DNA of 64,000 nucleotides from Mytilisepta virgata. Taxonomy: Eukaryota > Mollusca > Bivalvia > Mytilida > Mytilidae. Below, one piece after another: positions 48,251 through 61,204 of the stretch (position 1 is its first letter; each line of letters opens with the position of its first letter). Position numbers and translations under genes: made by a program. Location: positions 46,759,135 to 46,823,134 of the forward strand of contig CM051517.1 of NCBI GenBank assembly GCA_028015205.1, in the 5' to 3' direction. The notes beneath the pieces were generated by a model, which made no database searches, was not told the origin of the DNA, and was given only the letters and a program-made list of their open reading frames with translations.

Positions 48251-50904
48251 ATACAGTATAATTAACAACAAGGTTTCTGATTGCTATAACAGCAAAAATT
48301 GGTCGGGTGGGACATTATTGAAGAAAGCCGGGTCGGAATCTGCTCATTTTAAATGTAAAATTAGCTAATGGTCGCATAACTGTTGCAATACAACTCTTCA
48401 GAAAATTTACCAAAGCTCGAAATTTTATGCTTATTTGTAAACTATTTTGTATTTAACTTATTAGAGACTTTAACACCCTGAGCACATTGTTTCCAATATA
48501 TTTCTATTTAGACCCATACAACACAAAACAACACATATGTTCAATTCAGCAGCACAATAAACATATGATCCGTTATGAAAATACCCAACATAAGGTTTCC
48601 AAGATTTAGTGTTGTAAAATCAAATCAAGATATTGTCCGGAAAGCATTAAATTATTAAAGCCTGTTATTTCTGAGAAAAAAAATCAACCTACCCCTCAAA
48701 CGACACCACCGATAGACGTCAAAATCGACAGCCTTCTGAGTCCAATCTAGTCAAACTACTTTAAAATTTGGTACAGATCGGCTATACATATTGTCCAGAA
48801 GCTAGCCTCTGTATCATCTGTGACTTCTGGGTGAAACATCATGCATTTTCCTCAAAACATATCATAGATTGACACTAAAATCACTAGGAAAAATGAGTCA
48901 TACAGTTTAGCAACGTACCAAAATATAGTAGGAATAAATTGAAGCAAACCATTATTATCTTGAAACCATTCTAATTTACAAAATCTGTTACTTCTTACCC
49001 CCCCCCCCCCCCCCCCCCCCCCCCACAAAAAAAACAAACAAAATCAATAAGCTGATGAGTTCTACTAATAATTTCACAAAATTAGTCCATTCCCAAGACG
49101 TGTAATTTCTTAGTAAAAAAAATCAAGGACTTGTATAACTTAACAACATATCAAACTTTGGTAGTAATTGGCCGAGGCAAAGTAAAGACTTTGTCCAGAA
49201 ACCCATATGTGGAGGCTCATCCGATGTGTTGCCATAGTTACTACCTATACTTTTCATATAAAAGTTTTCAATTTGTGAAATATCATTGTTTATGTTAATT
49301 TGGAAATCTAAGTGGGAAAATATTCTTAACTCACTGAAATGCAGGAAATGTACTTTTTCAACATTTGCATACCTGTAGTAATATCCATATATAATCTTTA
49401 TCGTTATTTAATTTCCCTTGTAGAAATGCTGGAATTGTGCAATGATAATATTCAAAAGGAGTTGTCAAAATTTAAAAGCTTCTACAAATTTTTGTATCTG
49501 GCAAAAGGATTGTCGAAAGTTTAAAAAGAGAACTAAAAATTGTCAAGTTATTTCAAGGTTTATAACCTATTCCAAATTACCTTGCATTTTAGTCAATAGT
49601 ATCGACTTCTTGATACGAAAGTTTGTGTGCAGATGATTTTTTTATAGGTATCATATCAAAGAAAAAAGACTGATTTCTTATGGCAAAGGGGTTCCATAGA
49701 CATACTGAAATATATACTGTTCTATTTCGAAAAAAGTCATGATGTAATTCCAATTATCATGGGCGTAACTCGAATATCGAGAAATCGAATGTGGAACATC
49801 AAAAGGTAAAATGCCTTAACATTATAATGATCGAGAACGGGAACGGACTCTACTTGTACTTTTCGGATTCGGTTTGGGATTTGTTGTCTCATTGCCATAT
49901 ATTTCACATTTTATTTCATTTCTGTAAAATGTTATACTGTAAGTGTAAACAGATGTATGAATTCGTAAGGAATTGAAAGGATGTACGAAATTTTCCAATC
50001 AAAACAACACATTTTGTATTTTAATTGACCTTCGGGAATGTTAAGTGGATAGAATGGATATGTAATATCCTAATTTCATAAATAATTGGAGGTCATATTA
50101 CTTGACTTTCTGTAAATTGCATATACTGTATATGGTTAGAATTTGTACCAATTCTGTTAAGAATTATGTCCTTTTCTGAAATCAGATTAGGACAGAAAAT
50201 ATCCATTCAGAGCTTTTTGGAGTCTTAAGAAAATGTATGAGCGGTGGTAAAATTTATAGTTTTGTCAATCATTCGAATATTTAGAACAGTTCAAAGGAAA
50301 AGGTAGAAGAAGTAAAGACTAAAGATTTATAGGAGAACACAACTTTTAGGATTATTTTTCTTGCTTTGTTTTGTTTGTTGTTTTTTGTTTTTTTTTGTTC
50401 GTTCGTTTGTTTTTATTTTATTTTATTATTATCATTTTTGGCTTTGTTTTCATATTGTTAATATTTTTTTCGTTTTTAATCCTAGTAATTCTTATTGACC
50501 CAATCAAAGATGTGTCAATGTTTGTTATATGTAATATTTTTGAGGTATTAAAGGTTTTTCCTATACAGATATTCATATTTAAATGTGGTACTTATTTAGA
50601 TAAATGTGTCCAGTTGTTCTGGGAAGTTCTTAATTGTGGAATGCTAAGTTAATTTTTATGTGTTTTATTTTTTAAGAATAGGTCGTTTATTGTAAACCAT
50701 GTAATTAAGACTGATTAAGCCCGTGGGATTAATTACATTGAAATGTATATGAGCAAAGATTTGATTTCCAAAGTTCTTTATGAAGATTTTTCTAGAAACG
50801 GGTTTTGTTCGCAGGAAACATACTTTGAGTATGACTATGCTGTTGGGGTTTGTTCTCACAGTGCATTGATAAGAAAAAGTAAGAATACTGAAGTGTTAAA
50901 AGAG
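48251..50904. other. Long non-coding stretch
   Basis: No gene. Two loosely similar blocks (48690-48960 and 49085-49330: 'acatatcaaactttggtagt', 'tgtccagaa.c') suggest an old tandem repeat of about 400 bp. A run of about 26 C lies at 48999-49024. T-rich low complexity lies at 50370-50480. Confidence 0.45.
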
Positions 50905-51320
50905 GGGAAGTCCGTGGACAAAAAACGCAACCGGGACCACCAAAATGACGACAAAGAACAAAGTAACAAACAACACAAGAAACAAAAAGTACACACAAAA
51001 ACGAGCAGCATGAACCCCAAAAACCGGGCGTTAACTCAGGTGCTCCGAAAACGTAAGCAGTTCCTGGTTCTTGCAAGACACCCACAGTGTTGCTCGTTGA
51101 AGGTCATGTCCGGTGAAGGAGAAAGTACATCTATGACAGATGGAAGCCTTTTGTCATGTTGGAAACTGAAACTCCATAGCTGTCAATCAGATCGTGGTGA
51201 CGACTGTAGAATTTTCGAAGCGACGACCTCAATCTATTGGCAACATAACCCTGTCCTAATACTTTTGCATAAACCGCTGAGCCCTATCCAGAATATTGGC
51301 ATAATGGCAATTTCTAAGAA
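50905..51320 (-). mobile_element. Retroelement relic: reverse transcriptase C-terminus and 3' tail
   Basis: On the minus strand (about 51275-51135) a frame reads LGQGYVANRLRSSLRKFYSR, then HHDLIDSYGVSVSNMTK. It is homologous to the end of the enzyme at 8166-8651. The tail (51110 down to 50905) contains 'aggaactgcttacgttttcg' and 'gagttaacgcccggtttttg', shared with 9840-10105. The 194-codon plus frame at 50743-51327 runs through this relic antisense and is not a gene. Confidence 0.7.
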
Positions 51321-54300
51321 AACGTGAGAGTTGCATGGGAGATAAATACTCCATGCGATAGAGCAGCTTTAATGTTACTACACAGTAATTGCTGAAATTG
51401 AAGAGTTTAAGTCACAGGCATGTTTGGTGAAATTTATTTCAGAAATACACATTGTAAGAAAGAAATGTGCTGAGTCAATTATTTTTTAACATAATTATAG
51501 TATATCATTTGCTATCCACCATGTATAGCTCTATTGGCCATTTTGGTATTTAAATTTGCTCTACAACATTTCATCTTGTTACAGCCTTCTACGTTGGATT
51601 TTTATGGGTGAACATTGAAGGAATTCGAGAAAAAAGAGAGACTCTAACATTTGGCGAAAACGGCAGACTAAAAAATCAGAGTATCGGTTACCTGAAATCA
51701 AATTGTACATGTTATATTTTGATAAAAAATCCGTAGGCTCATAGTTGCCGCGAAAATAATTACAGGATCCCAACTCACTTCCTTACAACACATATCTCCA
51801 TAAAATATCATAATTTGACGAAATATGCATTTGTGATGCATCTAAATCACACCAGGAGAGGTACATTTTTGTACATGTGCTACATGTATACAGTAAAATG
51901 CAAACTTTAACGTATTGGGGTGCAAATTATTGACGGCCTACTGTGACTAGAATTCAAAACAGCAACTAAGCGTTTTTCATTTTACTTAAACATTTCCGAA
52001 TTGCATTTGGAAATTTCATGTCAATAATTTTTCTCACTTTTGAGACCGGGCAGTTCCTATTCTTACCCGTGTGAGATTTTCTGATCTCCCCCACAGGTGA
52101 TATAAGAAATTCGCGCGCCCTTTACCACCAAACTGTCTACTCCGGCTTTTTACATAATATACTTAAAATAAAGTTGTACATTCTTTGCGAGAAGTATTAG
52201 TCAAATATAAAGTTTACATTAAAATGCTATTCTAGTTCAAAAGAACCATTAAACATATTAGAATTGTAATTAAAACAATTCCGCAAACTCGGGCGCAGGT
52301 TTCAGATATTATGAAGTCCCAAAAGGTGAAGTAACTCGTTGATGTAAACAATGGCATGCAACTCATTTTTGGCTTGTTGATTGGGGTGAGAAACAGAATC
52401 AAACACCATGGAAAGTAAAAGACCGGAAAATCTCAGACACCCTCAAAATGTAAATATTGTCGAAATTGTACGCTTTTTATTAAAAGAAATCTTACTTTAA
52501 TATTGTAATCGAACTATTTTAGGATAAAAATTTTCAATTCCATAATAATTGTAATTTTGCTTGAAAAAAAATAAACAGTATGTTTTAAAAAAAAGATTAT
52601 GGTTTGTGATTGCGGATAAAATAGGGTAGGGATAACATACACATCACTGTACATAGAGTGCACAATTGGTCAAATTACTACTCCAATAAATGGGGATCAA
52701 AGGTGCAGAGGTAAGGTATGGATGGTACATCTTCTCAGTTTGAAAGATGACAATTAAATTGTGATTAATATATGTATTACATACAAAACTTTTCAGTATC
52801 CCTTGCAAAAGACGTATATCTCATAAATTATAAAAGCCGGAAGTGCTTTCGCAGAAGCGGAAAACAGTAAATAATATTCTCAATCTGAAAGATAATATCG
52901 AAATTTTAGGGATTATATGTGTTACATACAAAAATTCTCAATATCGATATGCTTTGCTTTACAAATGCTCCAAAAATGCAAACATTAATATATAGAGTCG
53001 TGTATTATTAACAAATGTTTTAGTTTTTACCATGTCTTGTTCTGATTCTGTTTGGTTTTCAAATTATATTTTATTGGTTTAGTTGTGTCTTTGTGGTATT
53101 TGTTTTCTATTTTCAAGAATTTTCTTGGTCTTTGGATTTTGGTCTTGTGCTATTTGCTCTACGGTTTTCTTTTCAGTATATTTATGTTAAAGAATTGAAA
53201 GGTTCGAGGACGGTCACAATCATTGCTAGCTTATCACATCTATTGAAGATTTGAATATTTATTGTAACTTTTGACTAGATATTAATGTACAATTACGTTT
53301 ATCATCCTTTTGGGATCTTGAACAATAGATGAAAATAAAAAATATGTAAGCAGCTAGAATTTTAAATGTAAACAAGAGGTGTAACAGTTAAAAGTGGAAA
53401 ATATCTCGAGTCTGCATTCAAACCATTCTTTATGCAAAAATGATGGAAGCAGGCATCGAATTAAATCCTTCCTGTTCTCAGAATACTAAAATCTATATTA
53501 ATCTGTTTTATAACGATGGTACTTTTTTGTGAAGATGGAATTTATCACTTCAAACAGCATTAATCACTACAATAACAAAATCTAACCTTAATGTCATAGG
53601 AGTTCCGTCTTTCCTAATTTCTTCACAACATTTTAAAGGAATGACAATACAAAGAGTTATCCTAAAGCCTTCAACAGATGAAATTCATGAATGTACCCAC
53701 ACATCGCATATTGCTTTGTTTCTTTTCAAAACTTGAAAAGATGCAGCTTTGCTAGAACCAGGCTAGCAGAACCTCTATCGAGGGAAATGTGCATTATCGT
53801 GCATCCTATGAATGGATTGAATTGTATCAATACTCCACAACAGTGGAGCAAAATTGGCTTTACTGTGTGGTCTTTATCCTGTAGTAAATGGGGAAAGATA
53901 GCCTTGTAAAGCAAGTACTGTTCATTAAACTTGTTTTGTTACAGTTCATTTCGAGCCATACAAAGAATACAATTCTGGAATTGTAGACATAAATAGCTAT
54001 ATTTTTAACACATTCGAATTTAAAACAATGGACCAAGGGAGACGAAAGGCAAAAAAAGACGAAGTAGGCAAAATACTGGGTGAATTTGTAAAATCATCCG
54101 AAGAACCAAAATTGAAAATGAAAAACCATTTTGGAAAACTAGTTACGAAACCATTCAGCTAACACTAAAGGACTAATATGCAAGATATCACACATTATCA
54201 GAGAAGCAATATCTAGAAGGAATTTCTAATAACGCATTCGGTAACTGTTTACATATAATTAGAATGTAAAATATAAAATGTCTGTTGCTATCGTCTTGAG

Positions 54301-54559
54301 CTTACATGTTGACGAAACACGAGAAGAAAAAAAATCGAATAATAACACAAATTTTGAACATATAGATTAAGGTTCGAGTTAAAACCAGGATTAGGATGAA
54401 CCAAATAATTCTGAAAAGTCGAGCAATGTGACATTTATACAGACCAATGTCGCAAATCTTTCTATTTATTCATCGCACGTATGAAGATCTGGGATTTAAG
54501 TTTACCTATACTCACGAGAGAGTTGAGCAATGGTGGTCTTTTTAAGAATGAAGTTCGGG
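51321..54559. other. Long non-coding stretch
   Basis: No gene recognised. A two-unit repeat of about 145 bp lies at 52730-52990 ('ctcagtttgaaagat', 'ttacatacaaaacttttcag' against 'ctcaatctgaaagata', 'ttacatacaaaaattctcaa'). Confidence 0.45.
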
Positions 54560-55785
54560 GATATTTGTAATCGGTCCGTCTGTCCGTTTGTCCGTCTGTC
54601 CGTCCGTTAGATAATCTTGTCTCCAGAACTCCTCGTTCTTTTTGAACTTCATGCATTTAATTTCTATACAGTATTGTCAAAAACTGTATGCAGATGCGTA
54701 GTAAGGTTTTCAAAAATAGGGGCCCACAGGGGTCGAATTTCGAAAATTTGAAATTTAAACTTGTAACCTACACTCCTCATTCATTTCTCATTTTATGCTT
54801 TTAATTTCTATACAGTATTATCACATACTGTATGTAGATGCGCGGTAAGGTTTTCGAATTTTGATTTTTAAAAACTGGGGTCCACATGGGTCGAATTTCC
54901 AAATTTGGAAGTTTAAGCATGTGACCTAAACTCCTCATACATTTTTCGTTTTATGCTTTTAATTTCTATACAGTATTATCATATACTGTATGCAGATGCG
55001 CAAAAAGGTTTTGGAATTTCGATTTCTAAAAATTGGGGCCCACCGAGGGTTCGAATTTCGAAAATTGGAATTTAAGCTTGTGACCTAAACTCCTCATTCA
55101 ATTTTCACGTCATGCATTTAATTTCTATACCATATTGTCACATACTATGTGTAGATGCGCAATAAGGTATTATAATTTTGATTTTCAAAAATAGGGGCCC
55201 ACAGGGGTCGAATTTCGAAAACTGGAAATTTAAACTAAACTGCTTATTAAGTTTTCATTTTATGCTTATAATTTCTATACAATATTGTCACATACTGTAT
55301 GTAGATGTGCAATAAGGTTTTAGAATTTTGATTTTGACAACTTGAGACCCACGGGGTTGTATTACGGAAATAGTGAATTTAAGCTTGTGCCTTAAACTCC
55401 TCTTTCATTTTTCATTTAGATTTAACAAATTTATTTGTATATATATAATATTGTTCTTTATTTTTTGTAGATATGCGAAAAGGTTTTTAATTTTGAAAAT
55501 CTGTTAAGGAGTCAAATTTTGAGACCGAAAATGGTGAAATTGCTAATTTTGCTTTGTCTCTGGAAATACTCATTCATTTTTTGTTTCAGTTATTTCATTT
55601 GTGTATAATATTTTTCTTCACTATGTGTAGATGTGCAATAAGATTTTCAATTTTTAAATTTGATTCAGGGTTCCAATTTTCAGACTGAAATTGTGAAATT
55701 GCTATTTTTTCACTGTTAATTGTTTTTTGACTTGTGCAGTGCGGGGGTTGACATCGTTTCTGATGGCAACAATTTCTAGTTTTTT
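54560..55785 (+). mobile_element. GTCC-leader element with ~155-bp tandem units
   Basis: The leader 'cggtccgtctgtccgtttgt' with further 'ccgtccgt' (54570-54607) precedes six to seven units. These carry 'aatttctatacagtattgtc' (about 54659, 54803, 54961, 55120, 55270), 'tactgtatgtagatgcgcaa', 'aggttttngaattttgattt', 'ggggcccacaggggtcgaat' and 'gtgacctaaactcctcattc'. Units decay towards the right. It ends 'tgcgggggttgacatc' and 'ggcaacaatttctagttttt'. The closing word is shared with the unrelated-bodied element at 62.3-63.04 kb. No protein is encoded. Confidence 0.75.
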
Positions 55786-56410
55786 TAAAGCCTCCTGAAA
55801 TCAATTATTGATCCCTTACTATCGTGACTATATCGCATATATTAATAACACCTTATTCGACACCGTTTGTTCCATGATGTGTGTTTGTGATGTTCACATT
55901 TTGTTTATAACATACTGATATTCGGTTGTACTTTTTTTTTAGATTATACAAATCGTCATTCGTCTGTACATTTCATTTTTTAATTAAACAAAGTGTGAAT
56001 CGCTCGTACGTTTACGCTTTATGTAATTAAACAGTATGATTTGGCCTGTACGTTAATGGGTTTTTGATTAAAAAAAGAAGTAATTAGTCTTTATCTTTCT
56101 CTTTTGTTCATTAACTTAAAAGTTCAACCGAATTAGATTTAATTTTAAAAACAATCGAATCACACTTTATTTGAAACAAGTTTGATTCCATCTTACTTTT
56201 AAGTTTTATTAATTCATAAGCAAACAGCAATTCGCCTGTACTGTTATGTTTTTTTTAATTAAACAAAAGATAAATTGTACTGTATATAACATCTCACTGT
56301 CTATGTATGAGACTCCGAAAATATCAAGTCATGGACACTGATTAACCTCTGTGTAATAGACACCTGTTCATTAAGAGCATTTTGTTTTTGTCCCTTGGGT
56401 GCATTCTTTC
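55786..56410. repeat. Weak tandem repeat of ~75 bp and non-coding sequence
   Basis: Units such as 'cgnctgtacgtttacg' followed by 'tttttaattaaacaaa' recur at about 55965, 56005, 56045 and 56235 in diverged form. No gene. Confidence 0.4.
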
Positions 56411-56705
56411 ATATCTTCATTGATTTGTTACAGAAATTATTTAGCAAAATTCAAAAATAATAGAAATACTAAGGGTTCATTCCTTGTATTGCACATGGTA
56501 GATCTCCTTAGCTGAAATTTGGCTTCCTATATCGGTATTTTTGGTTATGAGTGCTTCTTGTTTAAAATAAGTTTGGTTTTTGGTCTTCCAAATGTTTCGG
56601 TTTTAATGCTGCTGATAAGAGGTAACTCCTTGAAATGAGTCGTATACAGCATAGTATAAATTTACTATATCTAATATTAGTATCTTTGGATTGTTATTTT
56701 GTAAA
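56411..56705 (-). repeat. Dispersed repeat, inverted third copy of the 10.6/11.0-kb unit
   Basis: 'ttgatttgttacagaaatta', 'attgcacatggtagatctcc', 'ggtcttccaaatgtttcggt' and 'aatattagtatctttggatt' are reverse complements of text at 10632-10912 and 11013-11291. Confidence 0.85.
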
Positions 56706-57780
56706 CAACTTTTTGAATTCACTGAAATGCCCATTTCTATTGAACTCTATGACGAGATAGCATTAAACCCTTTATGGAATTGGTATTTCAGATTTTTTCG
56801 TTTAGTAGAGCGACAGTAACTGACCTGCAGCTATGAGAGCCTTAGCTAGTTTTACAGTTAAAACGAGCACATTCTGACCCTGCTATCACAATTATATACC
56901 GTCCACTCTAATTTTCAGTTCTAGGAAGCGGTCACCTTGTTGGTAATCATACTGTATTGGCTACTATAGTGTGTTTTATGCACCAGAGTGTCAGGATAGA
57001 TACGGGGGAGGTTTGGGTACTCGGTTTTTGGAAACTTTACTACCAGTAATGTGAAGGCCCTCAAACGATGTGAGAGGCTTACAGTTTATGTACATGTACA
57101 TGTACACATTTTGCTGGACAGCATTCATCTTTTTCGTCTCCGTAAGTTTGTACCTCGCTTTCCCGTTACCCGTTGTTATGTCGAATTGGTGTCTTCTTAA
57201 CGATAAAATTACTAGACAGGATTCCCTCCCTTAACGTTGCATTTATGTTTATAGTGTGTTGCAGTACTTTGCAGGTGTATTGTTTATTCGTTGGTTTTTC
57301 ATTGAAATCTGGCAACTTTGCTGGAAACTTAATTGGTGATTACTATGATTTTCAATTCATTTATTGCTAACTTGTTCAAAAATTAAAGTTTTTCCAAGAC
57401 ACAAAAAAGGAAACTTTGCGACGCTAAAAATGTACTGGTATTCCAACTCAGAGAATACATAGTGGATGTGACAGGAGCCCCTTTCTTTTGCTTAAACATG
57501 TGGATATTTTTGTCAAGAGTAAATCCACCGTCATATTCTTTCTTGTATATTAAAAAAAAATGCAAGTTATTATGTTAGTAGAATAATAAATAACAACAAT
57601 ATTTTTGACAAATATTCAAAGATTATATAAAATAATGAATATAAAAATTGAATACATTCACGCAAATTTACACATACAACACTATATAATCTTTCGATGT
57701 TTATATCGAAAAACTCTTACTGTGCGTAGCCCCTGGTTGTCATATGTATAAAATTCCAAAGGTGTCTTTGATCATAATAT
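56706..57780. other. Non-coding stretch with a repeat fragment
   Basis: At 56965-57025 'gttttatgcaccagagtgtc' and 'gggtactcgg' match, inverted, 48195-48242. No gene; a 65-codon frame at 57173-57370 has no recognisable domain. Confidence 0.45.
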
Positions 57781-57987
57781 GTTTGTTTGTTTGTTTGTTT
57801 AGTTGGGGTTTTACGCCGTTTTCAGCACGTTTGGCTATTTCGCGGCAAAATTGGCAATCCTTCAATTAAGATCGAAGTCGAACAAACCCCGCAACAGGTG
57901 AGATTTGAACTTACATCCTCAGTGTTGACAGGCTAGTGATCATTTATAGTTATGACGAACAACCTAGACCACTCGGCCACCGAGAAT
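57781..57987 (-). mobile_element. tRNA-derived SINE, copy 4, internally deleted
   Basis: In reverse complement: head 'ctcggtggccgagtggtcta', B box 'agttcaaatctcacc', then 'gattgccaattttg' joined directly to 'ccgcgaaatagccaaacgtg' and the tail 'cgtaaaaccccaactaaaca' with four 'aaac' repeats. About 70 bases of the body, including 'ctaccgaaggtcggtgg', are missing. Confidence 0.85.
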
Positions 57988-59588
57988 CGTGCTCCAAGGC
58001 GGACATTCCCGGGTGCTGTTATTGTATTATTTACAACAAAACGATAAAATACGGCAGCTCGGGGAAAAATTTGCGGTTGCCCAGTGGAAGAGACAACCCA
58101 TGTGAAATGCACCAAAACTCTAAAGCAAAATACAACTTTCCAGAGTTTAATAATAATAATTAACAACTAACTTTTTATTTCTTTTATTTTAACCCATAAA
58201 ACACATATTAAAACATGATATACAGAGACACAACATTGAAAAACAAAGCAGATAGATTTATTATAGCAAAGCAGTCTAAGGTATTGGTATCATTTCCTGC
58301 TTTATAAAATTCAACACCCTGTAAAAATATAAAATTTGAGATGGGCATGAGGACTGTTGTTTCCAAATACAAGGTAATAGTTTCATCTCTGAATGGTCTT
58401 GGAAACTCATATTCTCATATTTTCCTTAGGCGGTTTCAAAGACCCCCGGCATTAGTTTTTAGGTTTTTCAACACATTTCACTTTCACCCATGTATCCAGG
58501 TTACTGTTATCCCTGTATGTTAGGAGATGAAATAAATCACCGAAGGAATAGTCCATTCTTGGCAATATTACCTTCAGAATTCTGTTGCTAGCTTAATGCA
58601 ATGGTGTCACCAGAATGAAACCCTAAATTTAAACCTCTACAAAGTATAAAGAATAAGCACAAAAAGCAATTATCATATTTCGATTTAATGCTTCAATAAC
58701 ATGGTTATACCGTCATACATTTCATTACGAAAAAAAATGAATTATGAAATCTCAAAAGCTCCTTATTAAAATATCAGTTGAATTAAAAATCTAGAATTTT
58801 ATTAAGACAATCGAAAATATAGAAATAAAACTTTAAAGATTTTTAAGCAAAGGAAACCTCAATATTTCATATCTTGATTTACAAAATTAACTTCCATCAA
58901 TGAACGAACTGGACTTTTTTAAGCCTGTTAATTTGCAAGCAGTTAAAATGCTCATTCATTCTTGTATATGACAATGTCAATATAATTGTATAAATTAGAG
59001 GTCAAAATGATACTTGCCTTCTTATTTTTTCAATTAATTGATGTTTCCTGGATCACCTATAATTTAGCGTCATACACATTGACGTCTAGATTCTAACGTC
59101 TGAAGTTCTGTAACCTAGGCTATACTTTTATTTTGACGATACAATTAGATCTTATGGGAGGGGGAATGTGTTAAAATGTAGGATCGAACTCTTGGTGTAT
59201 AAAATAGGGAGAAACAAAAATGGGGTGAAAAATGGAAGATTGAATATCACCAAGAATCAACACTAAAATTCAAGAATTCACGATCACTTTACTATATTCA
59301 CCCCTCCCTCCCCTTCCGTTGCAAAGTCCAAAATTTTAATGGAATCAAAAAAATTTTTTTTTTTAATTGAAATGTAGTTTATTACTTTTATATCGTAAAC
59401 AAGTAAAAAGATTGATTTAAGGGTCGCCGGGAAGCAATCACTCTCATCACAAGATGAGCACTAAACAGTAACGGATACAGTGGTGTGATATTCAACAAAA
59501 ATACTACAAATGCTATAAAAAACAAAATGCTATACAATAAATATATAACAGTAAACAGACAAGAAACAACAGCCACTAGGAAACACAA
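57988..59588. other. Non-coding stretch downstream of GPCR B
   Basis: No gene recognised. On the minus strand an AATAAA word lies at 59383-59378, about 440 bases after the GPCR B stop, and is a plausible polyadenylation signal. Confidence 0.4.
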
Positions 59589-59700
59589 TGTCTTGGCATA
59601 GAACAGTCACAAATTCTAGAAATACAAGATATTGGCATAGAATAGTCTCATCTGCTAGAAATACAAGTTCTTTCATAGAAATACAAGTTATTATCAAGGA
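59589..59700. repeat. Short tandem repeat in the GPCR B 3' region
   Basis: About two and a half units of near 45 bp: 'ttggcatagaacagtcacaa' then 'ttctagaaatacaagata', followed by 'ttggcatagaatagtctcat' and 'ctgctagaaatacaagttct'. Confidence 0.7.
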
Positions 59701-59824
59701 AAGTCACATCTAGAATATTGATGGATCTTGTTCTAACCGACAACTTTTCCAGAGTAATAATTTGCCAATAGAAGATCATCCACTTCCTCCTAGAATCATC
59801 TATGATATTTCAAAATTTCTGCTC

Positions 59825-60766
59825 TCATGAAATCACATTGTGTTCATTCGGATGAACAGTGTTTGGTTTCCTACATATAATTTCTTTCAATCTGTCTCTA
59901 TATTCCTTGACGCAAAACATGTAAATCAGTGGATCAAACAGTGGGTTTAGAAAAATCAAAATATTACAAACTGCCATCCATGACGCGATCATCTCTGTAT
60001 GTCCGGTATGAAAAGAGATAATAATAACAATGCATCGTGGAACATAAGTTAAGGCTGTTATAAGGATGACAAAACTGAGAATTACAATCGATCTAAGCAT
60101 TGTTTTCTTTTGTGCAGTGTTGTTGTTTGTTGACGTACCAAGCTTCTTCTGAAATTGTCGTACGACTCGGAATAGGATAACTAAATACAAAACAAACACC
60201 GAAGTACACAATACAGAAAATGGCATGTCTTTCATTAGTACGTCTTTGATTTCAGTTTTCGTGAAATCGTTGCATATTCTTGTATTGTTAGTTGCACTTG
60301 TTGAGTTATCATAGTGTTTATAATCATTTGTTATATTAATAATGAAAAAAACTACTCCATTCAGATGTAGAAATAAAAAGAAAAAACCAATCACATAATT
60401 TGATGATAATTTCTTTAAATAAATATTTTTGCTGGCAAATGTGGCATTTAAGCGTTCAAAACAAATTAATAAACTCTGGACTAGAGAAAACATAAATGTT
60501 CCAGATGCGAAATCGTTCGTGAAATCACATAAATGTTTTATCCAATCAGAACTGAAGTGGGAATCCAAATATCTAAATATCAATATAGCAATGACTTCTG
60601 TTACCGTTCCAATATCGCTAATGCTCAAACTCACTACTAATTTTTTAAATCCACAGTTCTTAATTTTTTTCGTTGAAATCAAAATTGCTAATGAAATAAT
60701 GTGAAGAAATAAACAAATAAAACACACAATTGCTATGATGTACGTGTTCATATCGGTGTCTTTCAT
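59825..60766 (-). CDS. Class A (rhodopsin-like) orphan GPCR, paralogue B
   Basis: Predicted plasma-membrane receptor of 313 residues, starting at an ATG (MKDTDMNTY). TM1 near 9-31, TM2 42-65 (Asp51 of SISDIG), Cys80 before TM3 pairing with Cys165 in ECL2, TM3 ending in ERLNATF (104-110) instead of DRY, TM4 near 124-145, TM5 181-202, TM6 with TYVP (240-243) where CWxP is usual, TM7 with NPLFDPLIY (274-282), then a short basic tail with Cys298. ECL2 has several N-glycosylation sequons (NST, NNT). No intron is seen. It shares the CDFT.D.ASGTFMFSL block and the overall plan with the receptor at 15532-16512, so they are duplicates. The ligand and G-protein type cannot be told; a neuropeptide or small-ligand receptor is possible. 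Confidence 0.85.
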   Translation of the reverse strand: MKDTDMNTYIIAIVCFICLFLHIISLAILISTKKIKNCGFKKLVVSLSISDIGTVTEVIAILIFRYLDSHFSSDWIKHLCDFTNDFASGTFMFSLVQSLLICFERLNATFASKNIYLKKLSSNYVIGFFFLFLHLNGVVFFIINITNDYKHYDNSTSATNNTRICNDFTKTEIKDVLMKDMPFSVLCTSVFVLYLVILFRVVRQFQKKLGTSTNNNTAQKKTMLRSIVILSFVILITALTYVPRCIVIIISFHTGHTEMIASWMAVCNILIFLNPLFDPLIYMFCVKEYRDRLKEIICRKPNTVHPNEHNVIS

Positions 60767-61200
60767 TCAAATAGTAAACTATTATAAGCGCTTTGGTTTG
60801 TCGTTTGGAAAATACATGTAACATTAGAATTACAAAATAATTATCTAAAACCTTCATATTACAGGCTTCTAACGCTGTCATGGTGTCTAATCATCCCTCA
60901 TCACGTTTCTTAAAATATAATTAATTTATGTAATTATTCCAGCAAAAAAATAAAGATGAACGCGATCTCAGGTTGATTTACGGATATATACGATTATTTA
61001 AAATTCTACAGAATTCGTCATTACTGACATAGCATTATAATCAACTTCAAGTGTAAACTTCTAGTAAATGATTCTCTAGACTTACAATGTATGTTTGCTA
61101 TAGTTTTACATTTGATTTATTCAATGATTTCAGAAAACCGAAAAGAATTCATTTTGTCTAGTAGGCTTTTAAAACATAATTTGCGATTCAATCGGAGTTT
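60767..61200. other. Upstream region of GPCR B
   Basis: AT-rich; no promoter element is clear enough to name and no gene is seen. Confidence 0.4.
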
Positions 61201-61204
61201 CAAC

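Noticed and set aside
50743..51327. 194-codon plus-strand open frame
   Set aside because: It runs antisense through a reverse-transcriptase relic and its tail; no protein-like domain is seen.
57936..58163. 75-codon plus-strand frame with several cysteines
   Set aside because: It begins inside SINE copy 4 and shows no recognised domain; probably chance.
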